The translations under genes were made by a program, and so were the position numbers. Below the pieces are notes generated by a model. The model was not told where the DNA came from. It searched no databases and saw only the letters and a program-made list of their open reading frames with translations. From an uncultured Halomonas sp. (GTDB taxonomy: Bacteria > Pseudomonadota > Gammaproteobacteria > Pseudomonadales > Halomonadaceae), in contig NZ_CAMPKE010000003.1 in NCBI RefSeq assembly GCF_946887195.1, forward strand, positions 124,001 to 188,000: a stretch of DNA of 64,000 bases. The letters are read 5' to 3'. Shown piece by piece: positions 53,192 through 62,128 of this stretch. Within the stretch, counting starts at the first letter, position 1, and each line of letters opens with the position of its first letter.

Positions 53192-54205
53192 ATGGACGAG
53201 TATGTAACGCTATCACTCGAGAATGCGGAGCAGCTTAGTCGGCAGGTTCTTCTGCATAACGGGTTCAGTCAGGAACACGCTGCGGCGATTACGCGAAGTG
53301 TGATGGCCGCACAGCGCGACGAGTGCCATTCGCACGGCTTGTACCGACTGATTGGTTGCGTCGATACGGCTCGGCGAGGAGGCCTCGATCCTGACGCGTC
53401 GCCGGAGATTTTCGATCAGGCACCGGGTATTACGCGTATCGATGCGCATGGAGGTTGCTCGCTACTGTCGTTCGAGAAAGGCCGGCCTAGTCTTGTAGAG
53501 AAAGCCAGGCTCAATGGGCTCGCAGCGCTTGCCATCAATAATAGCTTCCATTTTTCCGCGCTTTGGCCGGAAGTCGAATCTATCGCGGAAGAGGGGCTTG
53601 CCGCCCTGGCGATGACGCCTAGTCATGCTTATGTTGCACCGGCTGGGGGTATTTCCCCGCTGTTTGGCACCAACCCTATTGCCTTCTCATGGCCGCGGGC
53701 CGGTGGCGTTCCCTATACCTTCGATTTTGCGACCAGTGTGGTGGCGCGGGGAGAGGTCGAACTGCACAAGCGTGCCGGAAAGGCCATACCCGAAGGGTGG
53801 GCCATTGACGATAAAGGCAACCCGACCACCGATGCTGAATCGGCACTCTCCGGAGCCTTGTTACCTTTCGGAGGGTATAAAGGCTCCGCGCTTTCGACCA
53901 TGATCGAGTTGCTGGCTGGGCCGCTTATCGGCGATCTGCTGGGACATGAAACCCAAGCGGTCAATGAGGAGAATGAGCGTAAGCCATTCCATGGCGAGCT
54001 TATCTTGGCGTTCTCGCCGGAAGCTTTCATGGGAAAGGACGCGGAAACACATAGGCGCCGCGCCGAACGTCTTTTCGAAGGCATCGTAAATCAGGGCGCC
54101 AGATTGCCGTCTCAGCGTCGCTACGAAGCGCGGGAAAGAAGCCGAGCCAATGGCATCCGTATCCCTCAGGCTCTTTACAACGAATTGAAAGCGCTAACTC
54201 CATAG
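53192..54205 (+). CDS. Ldh-family (malate/L-sulfolactate-type) oxidoreductase
   Basis: 337 residues, ATG 53192. Signatures of the non-Rossmann NAD(P)H family: AMTPSHAYVAPAGGISPLFGTNPIAFSWPR, FDFATSVVARGEVELHKRAGKAIPEGWAID, and LLPFGGYKGSALSTMIELLAGPL. Relatives include 2,3-diketogulonate reductase (YiaK, also next to a TRAP transporter) and ureidoglycolate, malate and imine reductases. No step of the known uronate pathway needs it, so it may process another substrate or a side product. Confidence 0.88.
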   Translation: MDEYVTLSLENAEQLSRQVLLHNGFSQEHAAAITRSVMAAQRDECHSHGLYRLIGCVDTARRGGLDPDASPEIFDQAPGITRIDAHGGCSLLSFEKGRPSLVEKARLNGLAALAINNSFHFSALWPEVESIAEEGLAALAMTPSHAYVAPAGGISPLFGTNPIAFSWPRAGGVPYTFDFATSVVARGEVELHKRAGKAIPEGWAIDDKGNPTTDAESALSGALLPFGGYKGSALSTMIELLAGPLIGDLLGHETQAVNEENERKPFHGELILAFSPEAFMGKDAETHRRRAERLFEGIVNQGARLPSQRRYEARERSRANGIRIPQALYNELKALTP

Positions 54206-54213
54206 ATTGGTTG

Positions 54214-55161
54214 TTAAATCAAACCGCTCACTCGCAGAATGAATACGCCAACCGTTACCGTGATACTGGCCAGCAGGGTCGTCACGGCAATGATGTTGGC
54301 GGCCAGCCTGGCATCGCCACCCATCACCTTGACCATCACGAAACTGGCCGATGCCGTTGGGCTGGCGAAGAACAGGAACAACAGGCCCAACTCCGGGCCG
54401 GTGAATCCCACCAGCCAGGCAGCCGCACTGGCAAGTGCCGGTAGCGTAACCATTTTCAGCATGCTGGCACCAAGTGCCGTCGAACTGTCGCTGCGCAGCG
54501 CGCTGACCGACAGCGTGCCGCCGATACAGATGAGTGCCAGTGGAAGCGTCAGCGAGGCGAAATAGTCGCCACTGGTCATCAACCAGCCGGGTAGCGTAAT
54601 GCCGAACCAGGCCACGGGAATGGCCAGCAGTACCGCGATGATCAGCGGATTGTGCGCAATGTGCTTGAACACGCTACGCCAATCGGCGCGTTTCCCCGGC
54701 TGGTAGGCGGCCAGCACGACCACTGAAAAGACGTTGTAGCAAAGGATTACCACGCCGAGCAGCAACCCTCCGGCCGAGAGCCCATAATCGCCATACAGGC
54801 TGGTAGCCAATGCGATACCGACGATGCCGCAATTGCCGCGAAAGGCGCCCTGCACGTAGACGCCGCGATCGGCATACGCTACTCGCCAATGCGCCCATAG
54901 CCAGCTGAGCGCGAAGGTGCCCAACGTGGCGATGGCGAAGAAACCGAGCAGCTTCGGGTTGAGCGTGGCATCGAGATCGGCCTTGATGATATTCAGGAAA
55001 AGCAGGGTAGGCATGGTGGCGCGGAAGACCAGCGCCGAGGCCATGGCGATGAAAGCGCGGTCGATCCAGCCGATGCGTTTCAAGCCGATACCCAGGAAGA
55101 CCATCGCGAAGACGGGCAACGTGACTTCCAACGTGTTCAGGAAGACCGCGAGCAGGTTCAT
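54214..55161 (-). CDS. AEC family transporter (auxin efflux carrier-like)
   Basis: 315 residues, ten hydrophobic segments. AEC patterns include FAMVFLGIGLKRIGWID at the start, AFRGNCGIVGIALATSLYG in the first half and FFASPTASASFVMVKVMGGDA in the second, the two half-repeats with their discontinuous helices. Probable carrier for organic acids such as malate or malonate. The stop is eight bases from that of the convergent Ldh gene. A small membrane gene immediately upstream is co-oriented. Confidence 0.9.
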   Translation of the reverse strand: MNLLAVFLNTLEVTLPVFAMVFLGIGLKRIGWIDRAFIAMASALVFRATMPTLLFLNIIKADLDATLNPKLLGFFAIATLGTFALSWLWAHWRVAYADRGVYVQGAFRGNCGIVGIALATSLYGDYGLSAGGLLLGVVILCYNVFSVVVLAAYQPGKRADWRSVFKHIAHNPLIIAVLLAIPVAWFGITLPGWLMTSGDYFASLTLPLALICIGGTLSVSALRSDSSTALGASMLKMVTLPALASAAAWLVGFTGPELGLLFLFFASPTASASFVMVKVMGGDARLAANIIAVTTLLASITVTVGVFILRVSGLI

Positions 55162-55164
55162 GCG

Positions 55165-55278
55165 TTACGCGGCCCCTTGGCGAATCAGCCAGAAACCGAC
55201 GGCAAGGGCAACGATCGCTGTCACGAAGAACAGCCTGTTGCGCAGACGGGTATCTCGCGGCGGACGGGATTTTGACAC
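55165..55278 (-). CDS. Small single-membrane-segment protein, 37 residues
   Basis: Begins with GTG at 55278, with AAGGA seven to eight bases upstream on the minus strand, and stops with TAA three bases before the AEC transporter start. The N terminus is strongly basic (SKSRPPRDTRLRNR), followed by one hydrophobic helix (LFFVTAIVALAVGFWLI). By the positive-inside rule the N terminus is cytoplasmic. I know no family. Tight spacing suggests translational coupling to the transporter, perhaps as an accessory subunit. Confidence 0.6.
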   Translation of the reverse strand: MSKSRPPRDTRLRNRLFFVTAIVALAVGFWLIRQGAA

Positions 55279-55439
55279 GACTGATTCCTTGTGACGATCA
55301 AGAGAGCATAAGTTAATACGAGCGTATGATTGGCGTTATTGGCGTAACATGGTAAACCCGTTAGCCTGCTACGCCCAGCTATGGCATTTCACACATGTCA
55401 CTGGAGCATTTTCTTTGTGCACAGGAGAATACGGCTTCG

Positions 55440-56243
55440 ATGCCCTCACGCCAACGCCTGGTCTTCGCCCATGCCAACGGATTTCCCGGCGCCAGCTATC
55501 GCAGCTTTCTGGCGCCGTTGGCTGGTCGCTTCGAACTTCACCCATTGGACCGGCTGGCGCACCACCCTGACTATCCGGTGAGCGATAACTGGCCGGCGCT
55601 ACGCGATGAACTCATCGCGACACTGCGCGGTTTCGGTGCGCCGATCATCGGTGTCGGACACTCCATGGGCGGCGTGCTGATGCTGATGGCGGCCGAAGCG
55701 CTGCCCGAGGCATTTCGCTGTCTGGTGATGCTCGACCCACCGCTGATGGTGGGGCGCGACGCCCTGTCGCTGCGTTTGGCCAAGCGTCTGGGCCTGGCGG
55801 ACCGGGTAACGCCCGCCGGGCGTAGCCTGGGCCGGCGCCAGGTGTGGCCGGATCGTGAAGCGATGGCCCATTACCTGCGGCGCAGGGCGCTCTTCGCGCG
55901 CTTCACCGACGATGCGCTGCGTGACTACATCGAGGGAGCCACTCGGCTGCGTGACGATGGCAGTGCCGAATTGATTTACGATCCCGCGATCGAGGTCGCG
56001 GTGTTTCGCCATCTACCGGATCACCTGCATGGCCTGCCGCGTCGGCTAACGATGCCATCGGCGCTGATTGCCGGTGCCGAATCCACACTGCTGACGCCAT
56101 CGCGGCGGCGTCGCCTCGCGCGTCACGGGGTACGTATCGAGCAGACGCCCGGGGGGCACATGTTCCCCATGGAGCATCCCGATGAGGCTCGCGCGGCATT
56201 GCTTGGGACCCTCGATTCCCTATTGGAGAACGAACCCGCATGA
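55440..56243 (+). CDS. Alpha/beta hydrolase
   Basis: 267 residues from ATG 55440, with AGGAGA upstream. Oxyanion segment VFAHANGFPGASY, nucleophile Ser75 in GVGHSMGG, and the C-terminal His in PGGHMFPMEHP. The HANGFP beginning is typical of a group of hydrolases of unknown substrate in gammaproteobacteria. Stop and next start overlap (ATGA), making it the first gene of a three-hydrolase operon. Confidence 0.9.
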   Translation: MPSRQRLVFAHANGFPGASYRSFLAPLAGRFELHPLDRLAHHPDYPVSDNWPALRDELIATLRGFGAPIIGVGHSMGGVLMLMAAEALPEAFRCLVMLDPPLMVGRDALSLRLAKRLGLADRVTPAGRSLGRRQVWPDREAMAHYLRRRALFARFTDDALRDYIEGATRLRDDGSAELIYDPAIEVAVFRHLPDHLHGLPRRLTMPSALIAGAESTLLTPSRRRRLARHGVRIEQTPGGHMFPMEHPDEARAALLGTLDSLLENEPA

Positions 56244-57106
56244 ATGCACCCGAAGCGTTGACTCTGGGCGATGGCCGTCTTGCCGCGCTGAGTTGGGGAA
56301 GGCCCGGCGCACCGACCTGGCTGGCGCTGCATGGCTGGCTGGATAATGCGGCGAGCTTTTCGCGCCTGGCGCCACTGCTCGTCGAGTCACTCGACATTCG
56401 CATCGTCGCCATCGATTTTGCCGGCCACGGCCTGTCGCGCCACCACGCCGCCGGTGCCGATTATGCGATCTGGGATTACGCTCACGATGTGCTCGACGCG
56501 CTCGAGTCGCTGGAGCTGGCGCGCACGACGCTACTCGGCCATTCGATGGGGGCGGGCGTGGCCTGCCTGGTCGCCGCGTCATTTCCCGAGCGGGTCGAGC
56601 GTCTGGTACTGATCGACGGACTCGGCACCTTGACCACTCCCGCCGAAGATACCGCCAAGCAACTGCGTAGGGGATTGCAAGGCCATCGACGGCGTGCATC
56701 CATGGCGCCGGGCTACCCTGATATCGAGAGCGCGATCGATGCACGGGTCGCCGGCGGCGTCACGCCGATCGATGCGTCGACCGCCGAGCCGTTGATGCGT
56801 CGCAATCTGCAGCAGGACGAGCAGGGCCACCAGCGCTTGCGCACGGATGGCCGGCTGCTGCGACCTTCACTGGTGCGTTTTTGTCCCGAGCAGGTATTGG
56901 CGATACTGGCAGCCATTCAGGCGCCGGTGCAATTGGTCGAAGGCGAACAGGGGGTTCTCGCCGAGCGGGACCTGTCGCCCCATGCGCGTGCCGCGGTGAA
57001 ACGGCTGTGGCGCCGGGTACTGCCCGGTGGGCATCATCTGCATCTGGACCCGGCGAGAGTTACGGCCGTGGCCGAGACGATCGCTGAGCACTGCGCGAAC
57101 CAATGA
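56240..57106 (+). CDS. Alpha/beta hydrolase
   Basis: 288 residues. ALHGWLDNAASFSRLAP supplies the oxyanion region, Ser102 lies in LGHSMGAG, and His in GGHHLHLD completes the triad. The HGWLDN start is common to lipase/esterase-like proteins near fatty-acid genes. It overlaps the previous gene by four bases and precedes the patatin gene by 20 bases. Confidence 0.9.
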   Translation: MNAPEALTLGDGRLAALSWGRPGAPTWLALHGWLDNAASFSRLAPLLVESLDIRIVAIDFAGHGLSRHHAAGADYAIWDYAHDVLDALESLELARTTLLGHSMGAGVACLVAASFPERVERLVLIDGLGTLTTPAEDTAKQLRRGLQGHRRRASMAPGYPDIESAIDARVAGGVTPIDASTAEPLMRRNLQQDEQGHQRLRTDGRLLRPSLVRFCPEQVLAILAAIQAPVQLVEGEQGVLAERDLSPHARAAVKRLWRRVLPGGHHLHLDPARVTAVAETIAEHCANQ

Positions 57107-57126
57107 GGTCACGAAGGAAAGCTGGC

Positions 57127-58167
57127 ATGGACAAACGCATCGCCTTGGTACTGGGTAGCGGTGGCGCGCGCGGTTATGCGCATATCGGCGTGATCGACGA
57201 AGTCGTCGCCCGCGGTTATGAGATCGTCGCCATCTCCGGTTGCTCGATGGGTGCGCTGATCGGTGGTGTTTACGCAGCGGGCCAACTCGAGGGGTACCGT
57301 GAGTGGGTCTGCAAGCTCGATTACTTCGACATTCTCAAGCTGGTCGACGTGACCTGGAGCCCGATGGGCGCGATGCGCGCCAACCGGGTGATGAGCAAGC
57401 TCGAAAGTCTGGTCGGCGATACCCTGCTCGAGGACCTGCCGGTCCGGGTGACTACCGTTGCCACCGATCTCAGTCGCCAGCGCGAGGTGTGGTTCCAGAG
57501 CGGTCCGCTGCTGCGTGCCATTCGTGCATCCATCGCCGTTCCGGGCATCATCACACCGGTAAAGCTGGGCGATCAGATACTGGTCGACGGAGGGTTGATG
57601 AATCCGCTACCGATCATTCCCACGGTATCGGCTCAGGCCGATCTGGTTCTCGCCGTCAATGCCACCGCGCAGACCCACCAGCCGGTTACCCTGGAAGAGC
57701 TGCTGCCGCCCGACGATGCGGCCGAGGAGCAGGCCCGCGAAGCCAAGCTCGCGGCCCAGGGCGAGGGCTTTTCCGGCTGGCTGGGCGGGGTTCGCGCGCG
57801 TGCCCAGCATATGTTCGGCTTTGCCGGGGACGAGGACGACGATAATGACGGCGACGACGAGGAAACCAGCCGTAGGAAAGCCACCGAACACGCCTGGGGC
57901 AAGCTCGACATCATGCTGGCGTCATTCGAGATCACCCAAGGCGCGTTGGCCAAGTACAAGATCGCCGGTTATCCGCCCGACATTCTGGTGGAGATTCCCA
58001 AGACGGTGTGTGGCGCCTACGAATTCCACCGTGCCGAAGCATTGATACGTCTAGGCCGGCATCTCGCCTCGCAGGCGCTGGATCGCTATGAGGGAAAAGG
58101 GGGCGGGCGCTTCGGAGATGGGCAGGTCATGATCAGCGAACCGGCTGAGAGCAAACCGACAAACTAG
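57127..58167 (+). CDS. Patatin-like phospholipase (RssA-like)
   Basis: 346 residues from ATG 57127. The patatin elements are LGSGGARGYAHIGVI (oxyanion), nucleophile Ser40 in GCSMGA and Asp154 in VDGGLMNP. An acidic insertion EDEDDDNDGDDEE-like run near residues 238-247 is unusual and probably a flexible loop. Hydrolyses acyl chains from lipids in known relatives. Last gene of the serine-hydrolase operon. Confidence 0.9.
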   Translation: MDKRIALVLGSGGARGYAHIGVIDEVVARGYEIVAISGCSMGALIGGVYAAGQLEGYREWVCKLDYFDILKLVDVTWSPMGAMRANRVMSKLESLVGDTLLEDLPVRVTTVATDLSRQREVWFQSGPLLRAIRASIAVPGIITPVKLGDQILVDGGLMNPLPIIPTVSAQADLVLAVNATAQTHQPVTLEELLPPDDAAEEQAREAKLAAQGEGFSGWLGGVRARAQHMFGFAGDEDDDNDGDDEETSRRKATEHAWGKLDIMLASFEITQGALAKYKIAGYPPDILVEIPKTVCGAYEFHRAEALIRLGRHLASQALDRYEGKGGGRFGDGQVMISEPAESKPTN

Positions 58168-58175
58168 GGAATGGC

Positions 58176-58760
58176 TCAAAGCTCGCCGCGGCGACGCAGC
58201 AATACATACACCGCGCCGGTGCCGCCATCCAGATCGCGCGCCGAGCAGAATGCCAGCACGGTGGGCCATTCACGCAGCCAGGCATTGACGTGGCTCTTGA
58301 TCACCGGGTAGTCGGTCATGCCGCTGCTCATGCTGGTACGCGCCTTGCCATGCACCACCAGCACGCAGCGCATGCGCTGGGCGCGAGCATCGAGCAGAAA
58401 GCGCTCCAGTTCGCTGCGCGCCTCGTCGAGGGAGTAGCCGTGCAGGTCGAGGCCGGCCTCCCAAGGAATCTGGCCGCGCTTGAGCGCCGTGTGCGTGCGA
58501 TAGGGCAGATCGGGCACGCTGAAATCGAGGCTGGCACTGGGCCGCACCGGCTCGACACGGCCATCGCTGGTGCGGCTCGCCGGCGCGCTGGCCGCCGCCG
58601 ATATCGCCGCGTCGCGCCGCTCGGCGAGGCTCTCGGCATCGAGTCGCGGCTTTCCCGGGTCGGCGCGATCGCTCGTCAAACGCCGCACGCCGGCGCCTTC
58701 CAGCGCCTGGCGGAACAGGCGAATCTCCTCGTCGTCTGGCGTGGAGCGGCGTCGGTTCAT
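58176..58760 (-). CDS. smrA: Smr domain protein (SmrA-like)
   Basis: 194 residues from ATG 58760. Charged N-terminal half, then the Smr domain: [32 protein letters not shown] and a C-terminal [13 protein letters not shown]. The LDLHGY and HGK motifs match the small MutS-related nuclease domain, which nicks DNA or cleaves RNA in characterised proteins. Gene symbol is tentative. Confidence 0.87.
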   Translation of the reverse strand: MNRRRSTPDDEEIRLFRQALEGAGVRRLTSDRADPGKPRLDAESLAERRDAAISAAASAPASRTSDGRVEPVRPSASLDFSVPDLPYRTHTALKRGQIPWEAGLDLHGYSLDEARSELERFLLDARAQRMRCVLVVHGKARTSMSSGMTDYPVIKSHVNAWLREWPTVLAFCSARDLDGGTGAVYVLLRRRGEL

Positions 58761-58881
58761 TGCAATCTTCTCGTTTCCGGGCTCGAGGGCCACCCAGTAT
58801 AGCGTTCTCTTGCCCCCGACTGTGAACCGCGCGGCTTGGCGGGTACAATCCTCCATCAAACCGACATCGACAGGACGCCGC

Positions 58882-59850
58882 GTGACCGCTTCCCGACTCG
58901 CCGCCATCTCCGGCCTGACTCTCGACGACCGCCAACTTGCCGATGAGCTCGTCACGTTGCGCGATTGCCTGCGTTGGGCGACCAGCGAATTCCATGCCCA
59001 TCGCCTGCATTTCGGTCATGGCACCGCCAGCGCCTGGGACGAGGCGGTAGCGCTCACGCTCGGCGCCCTGCACCTGCCCTGGGACGTCGATCCGTCGGTA
59101 CTCGAGGCGCGCCTGCTGGGCATCGAACGCCAACGCATCGTGGCGTTGGTGCGGGCGCGTATCGAGACGCGCAAGCCGCTGCCGTATCTGCTCGGCGAGG
59201 CATTCTTCGCCGGCTACCCGTTCGAGGTCGATGAGCGGGTGCTGATTCCGCGTTCACCGATCGCCGAGCTGATCGAGCACGACTTCGCCGCCTGGTTCCC
59301 CGAGCGGCCGCCGGCGCGAGTGCTCGATCTGTGCACCGGGTCGGGCTGTATCGGCATCGCCAGCGCGTTGCATCTGCCGACCGCCGAGGTCGATCTGGCC
59401 GATATCAGCGCCGCGGCGCTGGAGATCGCCAAGGCCAATATCACTCGCCACGATGTCGGCGCCCGGGTGCGCGCGGTGCTCTCCGACGTGTTCGATGGCG
59501 TGGCCGGCCAGCGTTACGATCTGATCGTCGCCAATCCCCCCTATGTCGATGCGCGCGATCTCGCCACGATGCCTGCGGAGTTCCGCCATGAGCCAACGCT
59601 GGCGCTTGGCGCCGGTGACGATGGCCTGGATATCGTGCGTCGGCTGCTGCGTGAAGCGCGTGGGCATCTCAACGACGATGGCGTGCTGATCGTCGAGGTC
59701 GGCAACTCCGATCGGCACCTGGAAGCGGCGTTTCCGGCGGTGCCATTCCTGTGGCTCGAGTTCGAGCGCGGCGGCCATGGCGTATTCGCGCTGACCGCCC
59801 GCGAGCTCGATGACTATGCCTCCTGCTTCGTGCCTCCCACGTCGCCATAG
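58882..59850 (+). CDS. prmB: Ribosomal protein L3 glutamine N5-methyltransferase
   Basis: 322 residues from GTG 58882 with CAGGA upstream. [12 protein letters not shown], the PrmB-type segment (PrmC has IPRPDTE), precedes the SAM site [14 protein letters not shown] (148-160) and the catalytic NPPY at 218-221. Methylates Gln150 of ribosomal protein L3 in E. coli. Followed by aroC at 19 bases, the usual gammaproteobacterial prmB-aroC order. Confidence 0.95.
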   Translation: MTASRLAAISGLTLDDRQLADELVTLRDCLRWATSEFHAHRLHFGHGTASAWDEAVALTLGALHLPWDVDPSVLEARLLGIERQRIVALVRARIETRKPLPYLLGEAFFAGYPFEVDERVLIPRSPIAELIEHDFAAWFPERPPARVLDLCTGSGCIGIASALHLPTAEVDLADISAAALEIAKANITRHDVGARVRAVLSDVFDGVAGQRYDLIVANPPYVDARDLATMPAEFRHEPTLALGAGDDGLDIVRRLLREARGHLNDDGVLIVEVGNSDRHLEAAFPAVPFLWLEFERGGHGVFALTARELDDYASCFVPPTSP

Positions 59851-59869
59851 CCTGTTCGAGGAACGCTGA

Positions 59870-60955
59870 ATGTCCGGCAATACCTTCGGTAAGCTGTTTA
59901 CCGTGACCACCTTCGGCGAAAGCCATGGCCCGGCGCTGGGCGCCATCGTCGATGGTTGCCCGCCAGGGTTGCCGTTGAGCGAGGCCGATCTACAGCGCGA
60001 TCTGGACCGCCGCCGCCCCGGCACCTCGCGCCATACCACCCAGCGTCGCGAGCCCGATGAAGTGCGTATCCTCTCCGGCGTGTTCGAGGGCGTGACCACC
60101 GGCACGCCGATCGGCCTCTCGATCGAGAATACCGACCAGCGCTCCAAGGACTATTCCGATATCAAGGACCGGTTTCGCCCGGCCCATGCCGACTATACCT
60201 ACCATCATAAATACGGCATTCGCGACTATCGTGGCGGCGGTCGTTCGAGCGCCCGCGAAACCGCCATGCGGGTCGCCGCCGGGGCGATCGCCAAGCGGTA
60301 CCTGGCCACACAAGGCATCGTCGTACGCGGCTACATGAGTCAGCTCGGCCCCATCGCCATCGATTTCAAATCGTGGGATGGCGTCAACGACAACGCCTTC
60401 TTCTGCCCCGACCCGGCTAAAGTGGCCGAGCTCGAAGCCTACATGGACCAGTTACGCCGCGATCAGGACTCGGTCGGTGCCAGAATCAGCGTGGTCGCCG
60501 AAGGCGTGCCGGTAGGGCTCGGCGAGCCGATTTTCGATCGTCTCGATGCCGAACTGGCGCATGGTTTGATGAGTATCAATGCCGTCAAGGGCGTGGAGAT
60601 CGGCGACGGCTTCGCCGCCGTCGCTCAACGCGGTAGCGAGCACCGCGACGAGATGACGCCGCAGGGCTTTCAATCCAATCATGCCGGTGGCGTATTGGGC
60701 GGCATCAGTTCGGGCCAGCCCCTGATCGCACATCTGGCCCTGAAGCCGACATCGAGCATCACCCAGCCGGGGCGCTCCATCGACGTTCACGGTAACGCCG
60801 TCGAGGTGATCACCAAGGGCCGCCACGATCCCTGCGTGGGCATTCGCGCGACACCGATCGCCGAGGCGATGATGGCGCTGACGCTGATGGATCACCTGTT
60901 GCGCCATCGTGCGCAGAATGGCGATGTAAAAGTCGATACACCGCGCCTGACCTGA
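59870..60955 (+). CDS. aroC: Chorismate synthase
   Basis: 361 residues. Family signatures [38 protein letters not shown] and [17 protein letters not shown] are all present. Converts EPSP to chorismate with reduced FMN, last step of the shikimate pathway. In an operon with prmB. A MITE fragment starts at the base after the stop codon. Confidence 0.98.
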   Translation: MSGNTFGKLFTVTTFGESHGPALGAIVDGCPPGLPLSEADLQRDLDRRRPGTSRHTTQRREPDEVRILSGVFEGVTTGTPIGLSIENTDQRSKDYSDIKDRFRPAHADYTYHHKYGIRDYRGGGRSSARETAMRVAAGAIAKRYLATQGIVVRGYMSQLGPIAIDFKSWDGVNDNAFFCPDPAKVAELEAYMDQLRRDQDSVGARISVVAEGVPVGLGEPIFDRLDAELAHGLMSINAVKGVEIGDGFAAVAQRGSEHRDEMTPQGFQSNHAGGVLGGISSGQPLIAHLALKPTSSITQPGRSIDVHGNAVEVITKGRHDPCVGIRATPIAEAMMALTLMDHLLRHRAQNGDVKVDTPRLT

Positions 60956-61030
60956 GGACCTGCATAAAAGCCTGCACGAACGAATCGTTGCGTTACGCGG
61001 TGCTTAGCCGGCTTATGCCATGCGCCCCGG
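60956..61030. mobile_element. Fragment of MITE-like element (type 1, copy C)
   Basis: About 75 bp, beginning directly after the aroC TGA. It aligns with the left half of copies A and B (GGACCTGCATAAAAGCCTGC, then ACGAATCG, GTTACGCGGTGCT) and loses similarity near 61030. The right half and its terminal repeat are missing. Confidence 0.6.
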
Positions 61031-61079
61031 GTAACGGTGGCTGCTACACTCAAGTCACTTATCGCGATCGAGTCATGCC

Positions 61080-61448
61080 ATGAAGATCAATGTCGAGTTC
61101 GATTTGACCCCCGCCGAGTTTCGCCAGTCCCTGGGGCTGCCCGATATCGAGGCGTTTCAGCGCGATGTCATGGAGCGCATCCAGAAGCAAATGGAAGCCG
61201 GTGTCGAGGGTTACGATCCCTGGAGCCTGATGCAGTCGTTCATGCAGCAGGGCATGCCGCAGGGAATGAGCCAGGGAATGGCCAATTTCGGCAACTATCA
61301 GCAGATGATGATGGACATGCTGCGTCAGGCAGGGAGTGCGACATCGAGCGGGGCCAAGGCAAAAAGCGATGTCGAAGACGATGCCAAGCCCAAAGGCAGA
61401 ACCAACGAGAGCGCAACCGCCAGATCACGCCAGAAAAGGGAGTCATGA
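61080..61448 (+). CDS. Short conserved protein upstream of PHA genes (DUF6489-like)
   Basis: 122 residues. The first 55 residues (MKINVEFDLTPAEFRQSLGL, then DVMERIQKQMEAG and DPWSLMQSFM) resemble a short proteobacterial family of unknown function recalled as DUF6489; the family name is from memory. A Met/Gln-rich centre and basic tail follow. Its place before phaP and phaC suggests a role linked to PHA granules, like phasins that also have amphipathic helices, but this is inference. Confidence 0.7.
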   Translation: MKINVEFDLTPAEFRQSLGLPDIEAFQRDVMERIQKQMEAGVEGYDPWSLMQSFMQQGMPQGMSQGMANFGNYQQMMMDMLRQAGSATSSGAKAKSDVEDDAKPKGRTNESATARSRQKRES

Positions 61449-61588
61449 GCCGGTCGTTCGGGTGGTAATCGTCGCGATGCCGGTGAATGTCACGTTATTG
61501 CAACACGAAGCAGCGCAGACTACGCTTTGTGCAGTGCAGCATGGATATACGCTGCCTTGATCATTTCGCTCATCAGGAGGGATTCGTC

Positions 61589-62056
61589 ATGCAGCAGGAC
61601 AAGATGTTCGACGCCTTCACCGATCAGACCCGCAGCTTCTTCGAACCGATGCGCAGGCTCAACGGCCTGATGCTCGACAATATGGAGAAGATGACCCAAT
61701 ACCAGCTCGAGTCGATGAAACGCTACAGCCAGCTCGGCACCGAGCGCATGCGTGCCGCCTCCGAGATTCGAGACGGCGAGGACATGCGCGAATTCACCGC
61801 GCGCCAGACCGAGATCATGAACGAGCTGTCCCAGCAGATGATGGAAGACGCGCGCGCCATGACCGAGTTGAGCATGTCCTTCAAGAACGAACTGGAGAGC
61901 GTCCTCGGCGAAGCCGGCCAGCAGGCTGCCGATCAAGCCAATGAAGCGACACGGGCCGCCAGCGATAAGGCCAGCGAAGCCACCAGGACGACCGAGCCGG
62001 CAAAGTCGACTAGCCAGTCGTCACGCTCCAAGAATAATGGCAACAAGAGTTCGTGA
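61589..62056 (+). CDS. phaP: Phasin family protein (PHA granule-associated)
   Basis: 155 residues from ATG 61589 with a consensus-like AGGAGG upstream. Long amphipathic helices (FFEPMRRLNGLMLDNMEKMTQYQLESM, AASEIRDGEDMREFTARQTEI) and an Ala/Thr/Lys-rich tail match phasins, which coat polyhydroxyalkanoate granules and control their number and size. Seventy-two bases before phaC. Confidence 0.9.
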   Translation: MQQDKMFDAFTDQTRSFFEPMRRLNGLMLDNMEKMTQYQLESMKRYSQLGTERMRAASEIRDGEDMREFTARQTEIMNELSQQMMEDARAMTELSMSFKNELESVLGEAGQQAADQANEATRAASDKASEATRTTEPAKSTSQSSRSKNNGNKSS

Positions 62057-62128
62057 GCTGCCGAATCGTGAATGAAGAGGGCCGGCGCTGCCGGCCCCGG
62101 TCGCTCCGAGACAACATCAGGAGGCGTT

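Noticed and set aside
61449..61588. Small gene between the DUF6489-like gene and phaP
   Set aside because: Only an out-of-frame extension of phaP and a fragment frame are open; neither has a ribosome-binding site.
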